From NCBI RefSeq assembly GCF_002777975.1, contig NZ_NGVS01000034.1, positions 1-64,000 on the forward strand: a stretch of 64,000 bases of DNA, written 5' to 3'. The first letter of the stretch is position 1, and each line of letters begins with the position of its first letter. This document shows, in pieces, positions 41,579 to 50,248 of the stretch. Origin of the DNA: Shewanella carassii. GTDB taxonomy: Bacteria > Pseudomonadota > Gammaproteobacteria > Enterobacterales > Shewanellaceae. The notes below the pieces were generated by a model. That model did not search any database, was not told where the DNA came from, and saw only the letters and a list, made by a program, of their open reading frames with translations. Position numbers and translations under genes: made by a program.

Positions 41579-41929
41579 ATGAGCCAGAAACCGTCGGTTT
41601 TCACACACAGCATCAAGTCAGCAGCATTGCTCGCTGTCGCCGCTGGCGTGGTGGGAATTGCGGCCGTTGGGCTTAAAGAATCCAATAACTCGGCCAATAA
41701 TTTGGCCCGTAATTGTAACCAAGAAAGTGAATATAACTCCAACCTACCTTCGAGCCATCCTAATAATCGCTGTGCGACTCAGGAAGATGAATTGAGCTGG
41801 AAGAGTTGGCTCAGCGGCAATAGTCGTTCAGGCCAGTTTCACTTTGTCGACTTACTGGAGTTACTGCACGGCCATCAACGCAAACCGGTTGATGATATGG
41901 CTCCGGCCAATACCAACAACGGTTTCTAA
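41579..41929 (+). CDS. Small membrane-anchored protein of unknown function
   Basis: The 116-residue product has one hydrophobic segment (about 15-33, SAALLAVAAGVVGIAAVGL). An Asn/Ser-rich polar region with two cysteines (NLARNCNQESEYN, NNRCATQED) follows, and a C-terminal stretch with HFVDLLELLHGHQRKPVDDM. I recognise no domain. AACAGGA precedes the ATG. It shares a transcript with the DUF2970 gene, whose start directly follows its stop (TAA then ATG), and is driven by the TATAAT promoter inside the inverted repeat at 41513-41547. Confidence 0.7.
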   Translation: MSQKPSVFTHSIKSAALLAVAAGVVGIAAVGLKESNNSANNLARNCNQESEYNSNLPSSHPNNRCATQEDELSWKSWLSGNSRSGQFHFVDLLELLHGHQRKPVDDMAPANTNNGF

Positions 41930-42118
41930 ATGCTTGGCCGCTACTGGCGTTACCTTTACAGTACGCTGGCAGCCTTCTTCGGGGTGCAGAGCGAATCCAA
42001 TCGCTTGAAAGACTTTAGCTCTCACTCCTCCCCTCTCCCTTATATCATCACGGGCGTGTTGCTGGCCGCACTACTGGTGCTTGGACTATTGCTGCTGGTA
42101 AATAGAGTACTCGCCTGA
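41930..42118 (+). CDS. DUF2970 small membrane protein
   Basis: The 62-residue protein shows the DUF2970 pattern: LYSTLAAFFGVQSESNRLKD followed by PLPYIITGVLLAALLVLGLL and a short LVNRVLA end, i.e. an N-terminal amphipathic part and one membrane segment. The function is unknown. It begins at the base after the stop of the preceding gene, indicating coupled translation, and converges on dam. Confidence 0.85.
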   Translation: MLGRYWRYLYSTLAAFFGVQSESNRLKDFSSHSSPLPYIITGVLLAALLVLGLLLLVNRVLA

Positions 42119-42139
42119 TTACTGTGGCAAAGATGACTT

Positions 42140-42979
42140 TCAGTCGTTCTCGTTGTGATAGGTTTCGTCGTACAAAGCCATCAACTCGTTCACCTTGGTC
42201 CTGGTGCTACCTTTCTGACTGATGTTACGCTGTACCTGAATCGTTTCCATTCTCGAGCCATGATAAAGCTCGCGGGTCAGCGGAATATCATGATTGCTGA
42301 TAAGCACTGGAATGCCGCGCTCGATAGCAGTATGACGAGAGTGCCTGGCCAGCAGCGCCTGATCATCCAACGAAAAGCCGGCACCCACGTAAGTAGTAAA
42401 GCTGGCGGTGGTCGATAGGGGGGCGTATGGCGGATCGCAATAAATCACGTCACCGCTTCTGGCCAAGGCAAACGCCTGCTCGTAGCCAATACAGCAAAAC
42501 TCGGCACTTTGAGCCTTGGCGGCAAAGCCGCGGATCTCTTTCTCAGGGAAATAAGGCTTCTTGTAGGAGCCAAAGGGAACATTGAACGCCCCCTTGCGGT
42601 TATAGCGACATAAGCCATTAAAACCAAAACGATTAAGATAGAGAAAATAGATCGCTCTATCGAAGGGATCGCGGCTACGATTGAATTTATCTCGGATCAG
42701 ATAATATTGCTCTTTGTCGTTCATCTGCGGCACAAACAACTCGGCCGCCGCCCCTATGTATGCTTCAGGACGGGTTTGAATGATCGAGTAGAGATCAATC
42801 AAATCGCGATTGATATCGCACAGCAGGTAACTGGGGTAATCTGTGTTGAGGAACACAGAACCGGCACCGACAAAAGGCTCAACCAAGCGCTCGCCCTTAG
42901 GCAAGTGCTGAGTCAGGGCATCAACCAGTTTAAATTTACCACCAGCCCACTTGAGAAAGGCTCTTTGTTTTTTCTTCAT
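42140..42979 (-). CDS. dam: DNA adenine methylase Dam (GATC)
   Basis: The 279-residue enzyme has the alpha-class order: AdoMet-binding FLKWAGGKFKLVDAL (motif I, residues 8-22), VEPFVGAGSVFLNTDYPSYL (motif X/I region), DINRDLIDLYSII and the catalytic DPPY (YCDPPYAPLS). E. coli Dam has 278 residues. It methylates adenine in GATC for mismatch-repair strand choice and replication timing. It follows damX on the same strand with a 48-base gap. Confidence 0.96.
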   Translation of the reverse strand: MKKKQRAFLKWAGGKFKLVDALTQHLPKGERLVEPFVGAGSVFLNTDYPSYLLCDINRDLIDLYSIIQTRPEAYIGAAAELFVPQMNDKEQYYLIRDKFNRSRDPFDRAIYFLYLNRFGFNGLCRYNRKGAFNVPFGSYKKPYFPEKEIRGFAAKAQSAEFCCIGYEQAFALARSGDVIYCDPPYAPLSTTASFTTYVGAGFSLDDQALLARHSRHTAIERGIPVLISNHDIPLTRELYHGSRMETIQVQRNISQKGSTRTKVNELMALYDETYHNEND

Positions 42980-43027
42980 TAAAATTGATTGGTGCCCGGA
43001 AAAACGAAAGTGTGGATTGTACTCGGT

Positions 43028-44503
43028 TTAAGAGGAAATTTCACTGTTACTTAGACCCGACTGTAAACGATAACGTTGCAAAGATTGCCAGGATTTTACC
43101 CAAGGCTGGGGAAGCCCCAGCGACTGCTGTAACTGTTTTCCGGCCTCAACAGCCTCTTGTTTGCTGGCATATTCACCGACCAGCACTACCCACCAATCGT
43201 CATGCCGAGCAATTCTCAGCTTGTCTACATTTTGCAATTTGCCAATAAAAGCCACCAGAGATGAGTAACGTTTAACGCTCACCAACTGCAAGGTATAACC
43301 TTTGGTAGGCAACGGCTCGGCTTTGGGTTCGACTCGCTCTTGGGTTGGCTGAGGTTCGCCATCTAAAACAGAGGCCGCTTTGATTTCCTTGGACTCAGAT
43401 TTAGTTGGCAGCACTGTGATAGGAGCCGTCTCCACATCCACTGTCGCCTTGGCATCGTTGAGCAGTTCAGAACTATTTTCCGGCTCTGGGTTCGGCTGAC
43501 TATCCGCTTGCAGTTTGATTTCCTGAACGGATTTCGAGTCTTGCCGCGAGGCGTTCGCTGACGCACCAATGCTCTGGCTTTGCGGCGGTTCGAGACGAAC
43601 ATATACAGGAACCGAGGTGAGATCTTTCGAAGCCGGTTCATTATCGAGCCAACGCTCGGCAAATTGAGTTAAGGGAGTTGTTTGCCGTTCCAGCACCAAG
43701 GTCGATTTGGGGAGCTCGGGCAAAGGCTCAGTCGAGCGCAACAGATACCAGGAGAACAACGCCAGGCCGAACAACACAACACTGCCCAAGATCAATATAG
43801 TCTTCCAAGGCAAGCGTCTTGGCTGCGGCGGCTCACCGTTCAAGGCCAACTCCAGCAATGCCAAAACCTCGGCAGGTGTCCCTTGTTGCCGCTCCAATTG
43901 CTTGACCACTATGGCCCGAGGCGTAAAAGTACGCACCGCACTGCGAGTCAACAAAGTTTGATACAAGCCCTCACGTTCGGCGAGGGAAAGCGGCTCAAGT
44001 TTAACCGGCAACACCTGCTGTTTCTGTGCCTTGGGCAGTTGCAACTGTAACTGCTCGGCAAATTCAGGCGAGACCGAACAGGTCAGCGTGATAGGCTCAC
44101 CTCTGGCTTGCAACTGAGTCAATAGCAAACACTCGGCCCAGAGCGCCAAGGGCATATTGTCGGCATCGTCGATCAGGATATGGATAGGCTTGCGCATCTC
44201 ACTCAGATAGCGCAACAGAGTATCGGCTAGGGGTTGTTCGTCGTCAAATAGGGGATCGGGCAGCAGTTGGATCAGCAATTTACGCCGTATTTCGGCGGCA
44301 TCGACATGTTGAGGGCAAGTGACCAACGCCAGATTATGCTCATCGAGCACATTAGCCAAGGCGGTCAACAGTCTTGTCTTACCGGCTCCAACCTGCCCCT
44401 GCAACAAAACCAGCTGCTGACCATAACAGGCCAGATGCTGCAGTCTTTGTAACAGCGCCTCTTGTGAAGGCAGGAGAAGTTCTTCAGTTGCCACCATTGT
44501 CAC
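43028..44503 (-). CDS. damX: DamX-type protein: AAA domain plus SPOR domain
   Basis: The 491-residue protein has an N-terminal P-loop ATPase-like domain with QGQVGAGKTRLLTALANVL (about 38-56) and LIDDADNMPLAL. A single membrane segment follows (about 237-253, ILILGSVVLFGLALFSWYLL), then a long Pro/Glu/Lys-rich disordered linker and a C-terminal SPOR domain (YTLQLVSVKRYSSLVAFIGK) that binds denuded septal peptidoglycan. It acts at the division site. E. coli DamX lacks the full ATPase region; Shewanella and Vibrio versions have it. Position between aroB and dam is the standard one. Confidence 0.92.
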   Translation of the reverse strand: MTMVATEELLLPSQEALLQRLQHLACYGQQLVLLQGQVGAGKTRLLTALANVLDEHNLALVTCPQHVDAAEIRRKLLIQLLPDPLFDDEQPLADTLLRYLSEMRKPIHILIDDADNMPLALWAECLLLTQLQARGEPITLTCSVSPEFAEQLQLQLPKAQKQQVLPVKLEPLSLAEREGLYQTLLTRSAVRTFTPRAIVVKQLERQQGTPAEVLALLELALNGEPPQPRRLPWKTILILGSVVLFGLALFSWYLLRSTEPLPELPKSTLVLERQTTPLTQFAERWLDNEPASKDLTSVPVYVRLEPPQSQSIGASANASRQDSKSVQEIKLQADSQPNPEPENSSELLNDAKATVDVETAPITVLPTKSESKEIKAASVLDGEPQPTQERVEPKAEPLPTKGYTLQLVSVKRYSSLVAFIGKLQNVDKLRIARHDDWWVVLVGEYASKQEAVEAGKQLQQSLGLPQPWVKSWQSLQRYRLQSGLSNSEISS

Positions 44504-44513
44504 CCATTAAGGC

Positions 44514-45590
44514 TCAAGCGCGGCAGATCACCTGTTCGAGTAGGGATTCCGGCACTTGAGCAAAAATACCGGCCTGCCCCATAGCAGTGGGCAAAACTAG
44601 GCGGATTTGCCCAGCCAAAACCTTTTTATCACGCCGCATATGTTTGATAAAGCTTTCAAAATCCATGGAATCTGGTGCGGTTATCGGTAAATCGAATGCC
44701 TGTAACAACGCACCGATGCGACAGAGAGTTGACTCGTCAATCAGTTCCATGGCCTTTGCAGTTTGTGCAGCAAGGACTGTGCCAGCAGCAACCGCTTCAC
44801 CATGAAGCCAATTACCATAGCCCATTTCAGCTTCGATGGCATGACCAAAGGTATGCCCCAGATTCAACAGAGCGCGAACCCCCTGCTCGGTCTCATCTTC
44901 GGCAACCACTTCGGCTTTGATCTCACAGCAACGACGGATGGCATAAGCCAGTGCCTCTGGCTGCTGCGATTTGAGTGACTCGACATTGTTTTCGAGCCAC
45001 AGGAAAAAGTCAGCATCCCAAATGATGCCGTATTTGATCACTTCGGCCATGCCAGCGGCAAATTCACGCGCCGGCAAAGTCTTCAGGCACAGAGTATCTA
45101 TCAGCACAAGTTTGGGTTGATAGAAAGCGCCTATCATGTTTTTGCCCAGCGGGTGATTAACCGCCGTCTTGCCCCCCACGGAGGAGTCGACCTGAGACAA
45201 GAGCGTAGTGGGGATCTGGATAAAGTCCACGCCCCGCTGATAACAGGCCGCAGCGAAGCCGACCATGTCACCAATGACACCGCCGCCGAGAGCCACCAGC
45301 ACCACATCACGACCGCAATTGTGCTCAAGCAGAGCCGTAAATACGCTTTCGAGTTGTGCCAGTGTCTTGTACTGCTCACCATCAGGCAGAATATGAGCAA
45401 AAACCTGAGCCGCAGGCAGCAGAAGGCGCTGCAAAGACTGCAGATACAGGGGAGCTACTGTGTCATTGGAGACAATAAGGACTTTTTTACCCGAGATACT
45501 CGCCGTTAGACAATCGCTCTGGGCCAACAGACCCTGGCCAATGAAGATAGGATAACTACGTTCACCTAAATCGACCCGGATCTGTTGCAT
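44514..45590 (-). CDS. aroB: 3-Dehydroquinate synthase
   Basis: The 358-residue enzyme (E. coli 362) has SNDTVAPLYLQSLQ, LPDGEQYKTL, ALGGGVIGDMVGFAAACYQR (NAD-binding), IPTTLLSQVDSSVGGKTAVN (Zn/substrate site) and GHTFGHAIE. It converts DAHP to 3-dehydroquinate in the shikimate pathway. It is nine bases after aroK and followed closely by damX, all one transcription unit. Confidence 0.97.
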   Translation of the reverse strand: MQQIRVDLGERSYPIFIGQGLLAQSDCLTASISGKKVLIVSNDTVAPLYLQSLQRLLLPAAQVFAHILPDGEQYKTLAQLESVFTALLEHNCGRDVVLVALGGGVIGDMVGFAAACYQRGVDFIQIPTTLLSQVDSSVGGKTAVNHPLGKNMIGAFYQPKLVLIDTLCLKTLPAREFAAGMAEVIKYGIIWDADFFLWLENNVESLKSQQPEALAYAIRRCCEIKAEVVAEDETEQGVRALLNLGHTFGHAIEAEMGYGNWLHGEAVAAGTVLAAQTAKAMELIDESTLCRIGALLQAFDLPITAPDSMDFESFIKHMRRDKKVLAGQIRLVLPTAMGQAGIFAQVPESLLEQVICRA

Positions 45591-45598
45591 CTTGCGTC

Positions 45599-46114
45599 CT
45601 AGAAACCTAATTGTTCAATGATTTGATTGGCCACCACTTTGGCACTTTGCTCGTCGGTCTTGACGATAACATCGGCGATTTCCTCATAGAGAGGATTACG
45701 CACGTCAGCCAGCGCTTCCAACACTTCGCGAGGATTATCGACCTGCAGCAAGGGACGACGCTTGTCACGTTGAGTGCGAGCCACTTGTTTATCGATAGTC
45801 GTTTCCAAATACACCACGATACCGCGGGCAGAGAGGAAGTTGCGGATATCTTTGCTTTGAACTGAACCACCACCAGTTGCCAGAACTATGCCTTGTTTCT
45901 CGGTCAGGTCAGAAATCACCTGAGCCTCACGGCGACGGAAACCTTCTTCGCCTTCAACGTCAAATACCCAGGCAATGTCAGCGCCGGTGCGATTTTCAAT
46001 CTCTTGATCTGAATCGTGGAATTCCAAGTGCAGCATTTGTGCCAGATGACGACCTATGGTGCTCTTGCCTGCGCCCATAGGGCCTACCAGAAAAATATTA
46101 CGTTTTTCAGCCAT
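45599..46114 (-). CDS. aroK: Shikimate kinase I
   Basis: The 171-residue P-loop kinase has GPMGAGKSTIGRHLA (Walker A), the shikimate-binding DSDQEIENRTGADIAWVFDV, RRREAQV and ATGGGSVQSKDI, and the lid RTQRDKRRPLL. It phosphorylates shikimate. It is the first gene of the aroK-aroB-damX-dam operon; a 341-base region separates it from pilQ. Confidence 0.97.
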   Translation of the reverse strand: MAEKRNIFLVGPMGAGKSTIGRHLAQMLHLEFHDSDQEIENRTGADIAWVFDVEGEEGFRRREAQVISDLTEKQGIVLATGGGSVQSKDIRNFLSARGIVVYLETTIDKQVARTQRDKRRPLLQVDNPREVLEALADVRNPLYEEIADVIVKTDEQSAKVVANQIIEQLGF

Positions 46115-46455
46115 TTCTTGTACGTCTGAATCTTATGAAAAGTTTGCCGAATGTCGACTTACTATCAAATCGACGGGATTTGTTACCTTGCTCTTATGAG
46201 ACTTGACCGGGGATTATCTCAGCTTAAGGACATTCAAGGCAAGTAATGCCGACTATTAAAGCCAAATTTCCCCCTGCCCAAACATCAAAGCCAGCGACTA
46301 GCACTGGCTTTGATTGAGGTTCTACAGGTTTGGAAAAAACTTAGGCTGACCCCGGCATGGCTTCAATCAGACGCCTTGAACGCCAATTGCTGTGCAAGTC
46401 ACGTTCTACAAAAGATCACACTAAGAGGACTTATTCTTACCTTTTCTTACCTTCT
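46115..46455. other. Intergenic region pilQ-aroK, 341 bp
   Basis: Contains the aroK upstream region (minus-strand promoter not confidently placed) and the hairpin at 46284-46314 listed separately. I see no gene of coding appearance on either strand. Confidence 0.7.
46284..46314 (-). terminator. Hairpin downstream of pilQ
   Basis: ATCAAAGCCAG and CTGGCTTTGAT form an 11-bp perfect stem with a nine-base loop. It lies about 140 bases past the pilQ stop and has no strong T-run on either strand, so termination strength is uncertain. Confidence 0.55.
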
Positions 46456-48510
46456 CTAGATTTCCTCAGTCACTATCTTGGGCGTTACGAAGATCAGCAG
46501 CTCCTGGCGCTCATTCTTGTCTGAAGTATTGCGGAACAGGAAGCCAACCAGAGGAATATCGCCCAAAACAGGCACCTTGCTGACCCGGCTGATCAGGTTC
46601 TGTTGATAGATCCCCCCCAGCACTATGGTTTCACCATTGTCCACCAGCACTTGAGTACCTATGCGTTGGGTATCGATGGAAACAGCTTCTCCCAGCGGAG
46701 TCTGTACTACCTTGCCCTGCGAGTCCTGAGTAATTTCCAGATCCAGTATCACACGGTTATCCGGAGTGATTTGAGGTGTCACCCGCAACGACAGTACAGC
46801 TTTCTTAAATTGTACAGTTGCCGCACCACTGGAAGCCGACTCCACATAAGGGATCTCAACACCTTGCTCAATATAAGCGGCTTTCTGATTCGAGGTGGTG
46901 ATCCTAGGGCTGGCAATGATTTCACCCTTGTTTTCCTGCTCCAGCGCACTCAACTCGAGATCCAATACGGTGCCATCGGCCAATTTGGCCACATGGAAAG
47001 CTATGCTGGTAGCATTGCTAGGAGCAGCCGGCAGATTCACATTGAGACGGTCGCCTATGGATGGAATGGTGCCGTTGGTGATGTCCTGAGCGCCTTCCAG
47101 GCTGCCCGAGGTGCCTTTATTGCCCTGTTGATCTGTGATCCCCCAACGGATACCCAAGTCCTCAGCAACATCATCCTTAACCGTAACCATTCGGCTTTCA
47201 ATCAACACCTGACGAATAGGCACGTCCAGCACTTCTATCAGCTTGTGCACGTTTTCCAGAATATCGGCTGTATCTTTTACCAACAGAGTATTGGTTCTTT
47301 CATCTACGGCAACAGTGCCACGTTTGGACAACAGGCTGGAACCTTCTCCCCGCAATAAGTTGGCAATCTCAGTCGCCTTGGCATAATTCACCTGCAGATA
47401 TTCGGAGTACAGCGGTGCCAACTCTTCAGACACTTTTTTCTTGTTCTTGAGTTGGTTTTCCTCACGAATGGCCAGCTCTTCAGCCGGCGCGACCATCAGA
47501 ATGTTGCCCTCGATTCGTTTATCCAACCCCTTGGTTTGCAAGATAAGATCCAACGCCTGATCCCAAGGTACGTCATCCAGTCTCAAGGTGATACTGCCTT
47601 CAACCGTGTCACTGGTCACCAGATTGAAGTCGTTGTAATCAGCGATAATCTGCAGCACGGTTCTGACAGAAATATTCTGGAAGTTGAGTGACAGAGTCTT
47701 GCCCGAGTATTTCTTCTCCGCCTCCATCTGAACTTCACGTTCAACCTTATTCATCGCCAAGATGAACAAATTGCCATCTTGTCTGTAGCTGTATTCGTAG
47801 TCACCCTTGATATCGATCAGGATTCGACTGGTCAGTTCCTCTTTAAAGGTCTCAAAGCTCTTCACCGGGGTGGCAAAGTCCTGCACATCCATGACATAAA
47901 GCATGTCAGATGGAATATCTGTGTTGTACAACTTCAATTCCAACTTGGAACCCACTTGCTCCACATTGGCGGCAACCGATGAATTACGCAGTTCAACCAA
48001 TAATTCGCCACCCTTGTCGCTCAGACGGCGAAAATCGATATTCTTAATACCGTTAACGAAGGGGTTACTGGCCTTACTTTGAGGAGACATCACTTCATCA
48101 TTAACCGTCAAACGATAGACGTTGCCCACCGCCTTACCCTGATAAGGTTTGACTTTTTTCAACGTCAACACCAATTGCAGTTTGTCACCATTCTGCATGC
48201 TGGACAGCTGCTCGACTCCGGCAGTATTAATAGGGATTTGTGCCTTCTCCAGCGCCGAAATACTGTCGTTGAAGTCCAATTGAATGCTGGCTGGTTCAGC
48301 GCTCAAATTGATTTCCGGCTCAGATATCGGCTTGTCAAACACCAACTCCAATTCCAATTGATGATCCACAATGGCGTGATACTTTACATCTACCAATTTG
48401 TTGGCTGCATCAGCATAGGGGCTAAGGCCCAGGACGAGCAGGCTGCCCAGGATAAATTGCATCCATTTGGCTGCATTCTTCGGGGTGATATTCGCGGCAG
48501 AAGATTCCAT
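46456..48510 (-). CDS. pilQ: Type IV pilus secretin PilQ
   Basis: The 684-residue precursor carries a signal segment after a short N-terminal extension (FILGSLLVLGLSPYADAA), AMIN domains (about 40-270) and a secretin N-terminal STN-like domain (SLNFQNISVRTVLQIIADYN). The secretin pore domain follows (ALEQENKGEIIASPRITTSN, then VDNGETIVLGGIYQQNLISR and PVLGDIPLVGFLFRN). It forms the outer-membrane ring through which the pilus exits. It is last in the pilMNOPQ operon, whose genes overlap or nearly abut. Confidence 0.95.
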   Translation of the reverse strand: MESSAANITPKNAAKWMQFILGSLLVLGLSPYADAANKLVDVKYHAIVDHQLELELVFDKPISEPEINLSAEPASIQLDFNDSISALEKAQIPINTAGVEQLSSMQNGDKLQLVLTLKKVKPYQGKAVGNVYRLTVNDEVMSPQSKASNPFVNGIKNIDFRRLSDKGGELLVELRNSSVAANVEQVGSKLELKLYNTDIPSDMLYVMDVQDFATPVKSFETFKEELTSRILIDIKGDYEYSYRQDGNLFILAMNKVEREVQMEAEKKYSGKTLSLNFQNISVRTVLQIIADYNDFNLVTSDTVEGSITLRLDDVPWDQALDLILQTKGLDKRIEGNILMVAPAEELAIREENQLKNKKKVSEELAPLYSEYLQVNYAKATEIANLLRGEGSSLLSKRGTVAVDERTNTLLVKDTADILENVHKLIEVLDVPIRQVLIESRMVTVKDDVAEDLGIRWGITDQQGNKGTSGSLEGAQDITNGTIPSIGDRLNVNLPAAPSNATSIAFHVAKLADGTVLDLELSALEQENKGEIIASPRITTSNQKAAYIEQGVEIPYVESASSGAATVQFKKAVLSLRVTPQITPDNRVILDLEITQDSQGKVVQTPLGEAVSIDTQRIGTQVLVDNGETIVLGGIYQQNLISRVSKVPVLGDIPLVGFLFRNTSDKNERQELLIFVTPKIVTEEI

Positions 48511-48531
48511 TATTCCCTCATCCTTCGCTTG

Positions 48532-49047
48532 TTATTCTCCGGCCAATTCCAGGCTGCTGTTGCGCTCTGTCCAACAGCCGGAACCGTCCGGTACTAATTC
48601 AATAATCTCAATATTCTGAGCTGTTACTTTAGCGATGCGACCATGATAGAGTCCCAAATACTCACCGACTCCCATGCGGTAGACATTACCATCGGTTGTC
48701 TCTATCAAGGCCCAAACTAAGTTGTCTTCACTCAGGGTGCCACGCATCTTGAGGTTATCTAGTGCATAGGTTTCAAGCCTGCTCTTACGCCGTTTCAAAT
48801 CCGGCTGCAAACAGTCCTTGGTGGTATCTATCACCTCTTCGGTCAACTCCCGGGAAGGAGGTACAAAGGGACTGCGCAACATATCGGCCTGATAATCAAA
48901 GTGCTCAAACTGAGGCGGCTCTTTCAGCGGCGGGATAGGCGCAACCGGCTGAGCCTTAGTGCTGGTAACAAAGTCCTCAAGATCTGTTCTGTCACCGATA
49001 CAACCACCAAGCAATAATGCCGCCATCAGGGGAATGAGTCGTTTCAT
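48532..49047 (-). CDS. pilP: Type IV pilus assembly lipoprotein PilP
   Basis: The 171-residue precursor has lipobox LLGGC (Cys16), a Pro-rich linker (VAPIPPLKEPPQ) and the C-terminal beta-rich domain (LKMRGTLSEDNLVWALIETT, YRMGVGEYLGLYHGRIAKV) that docks onto PilQ. It ties the inner-membrane PilM/N/O platform to the secretin. The start overlaps the pilO stop by four bases. Confidence 0.95.
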   Translation of the reverse strand: MKRLIPLMAALLLGGCIGDRTDLEDFVTSTKAQPVAPIPPLKEPPQFEHFDYQADMLRSPFVPPSRELTEEVIDTTKDCLQPDLKRRKSRLETYALDNLKMRGTLSEDNLVWALIETTDGNVYRMGVGEYLGLYHGRIAKVTAQNIEIIELVPDGSGCWTERNSSLELAGE

Positions 49048-49664
49048 TTGCCTTTCCCCTTAGCCTGCTCGGGCGGCAATTCGGCTCCCTCTTTGAATCT
49101 GTATGTCTTGGCCAGAATTTCCATCGCCAAGATGCCAGATGGATCGCGCTTAATCACAAAGTCATGCAGACTAACAATCCGTGGCAGCTTGGCCACCCCG
49201 CCCACCATATGACCCAACTGGTGATAATCGCCGGTCACGGCCATACGTATCGGGAACTCGATATAGAAATCCCGTTGGATCTCGGCATCCCAATCCAGGC
49301 TCAGGATCTTCAGACCCGCGTCCGTAGCCACATAGGTCAAGTCATCGAGTAAGCCCGGCATTTCGTTCTCAGATGGCAGCATCTTAAGCAGTTCGGCAAA
49401 TTGCGCTTCCATCTGCACCAACTGCTCCCGATACAATTTCAGGTTAGCGGCCAACAGATGCTTTTGCTGGAAATCATCACGCAGTTGTTGCTCTTTCGCC
49501 TGCTCAGACTGGTAAATATCTATGGCGTCAGAAACAAACAGATAATAGCCTCCCACGAACACCAGAATCGCCAGCAAACCGGCAAATACAGCTTTGACCT
49601 GAGTCGGCCAACCGCCGATATTCTCCATGTCCAGATCATTGAACTGGCTCAAATCGAAACTCAT
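49044..49664 (-). CDS. pilO: Type IV pilus assembly protein PilO
   Basis: The 206-residue protein has one N-terminal membrane segment (about 26-46, AVFAGLLAILVFVGGYYLFV), a coiled-coil stretch and a ferredoxin-like periplasmic domain (GLKILSLDWDAEIQRDFYIE). It pairs with PilN in the inner-membrane alignment complex. Start and stop overlap pilN and pilP by four bases each, showing tight translational coupling. Confidence 0.95.
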   Translation of the reverse strand: MSFDLSQFNDLDMENIGGWPTQVKAVFAGLLAILVFVGGYYLFVSDAIDIYQSEQAKEQQLRDDFQQKHLLAANLKLYREQLVQMEAQFAELLKMLPSENEMPGLLDDLTYVATDAGLKILSLDWDAEIQRDFYIEFPIRMAVTGDYHQLGHMVGGVAKLPRIVSLHDFVIKRDPSGILAMEILAKTYRFKEGAELPPEQAKGKGK

Positions 49665-50248
49665 TTGCCCGCTCCTTTCGCCATCTGCGCCGTCCCTTCA
49701 ATCCGATTCGCCCCTTTGATACTGACCTTGAGACTGAAACGTTGCAGCTCTCTGAACTCTTCCTGTTGGGAGACTATCGACTGCATACTCGGCTCCTGAA
49801 GCCATTCTGACGCTTCAATTTTTCGCATCATATTGGCGACATTGTTATTGGATTCACTGCGTCCTTCGATCCAGATAAGACTACCTTTCTTCTCAATGCT
49901 GGAAAGATAAATGCCAGGGGGAATAATTCGAACCAACTCATCCAACACATGGGTGGGCAGATTTCGGGCCTGTTGCAGGTTAAGAATGATATCGGTGCGA
50001 CGCTCAATATCCTTTTTGCGTTGTTTGATCTTGTTAATCTCAGCTATCTGCCTATCAAGCAAGCTAATTTCAGATTGAAGATAAGCATTTCGCTGACGCT
50101 GGTCTTCTGTCATCAAACCAATAAAGTTCAGTGCCAAATAAACCAATAGCGCGGCACCAATAAAAACGGCCGCCAGAATCCCAATATAATCTCGCTTCTG
50201 TTTTTCCCTGGCTTCTTCACGCCATGGCAATAAGTTTATGTTCGCCAT
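49661..50248 (-). CDS. pilN: Type IV pilus assembly protein PilN
   Basis: The 195-residue protein begins MANINLLPWREEAREKQKRD: the conserved INLLPWR motif that inserts into the cytoplasmic PilM. One membrane segment (about 22-44), a coiled coil and a periplasmic domain (GIYLSSIEKKGSLIWIEGRS) follow. Its start lies inside the end of pilM (13-base overlap). Confidence 0.95.
   Translation of the reverse strand: MANINLLPWREEAREKQKRDYIGILAAVFIGAALLVYLALNFIGLMTEDQRQRNAYLQSEISLLDRQIAEINKIKQRKKDIERRTDIILNLQQARNLPTHVLDELVRIIPPGIYLSSIEKKGSLIWIEGRSESNNNVANMMRKIEASEWLQEPSMQSIVSQQEEFRELQRFSLKVSIKGANRIEGTAQMAKGAGK

Noticed and set aside
41579..42118. Toxin-antitoxin pair
   Set aside because: Both products carry membrane segments, one is DUF2970, and neither resembles a known toxin or antitoxin; only the small size and coupling suggested it.
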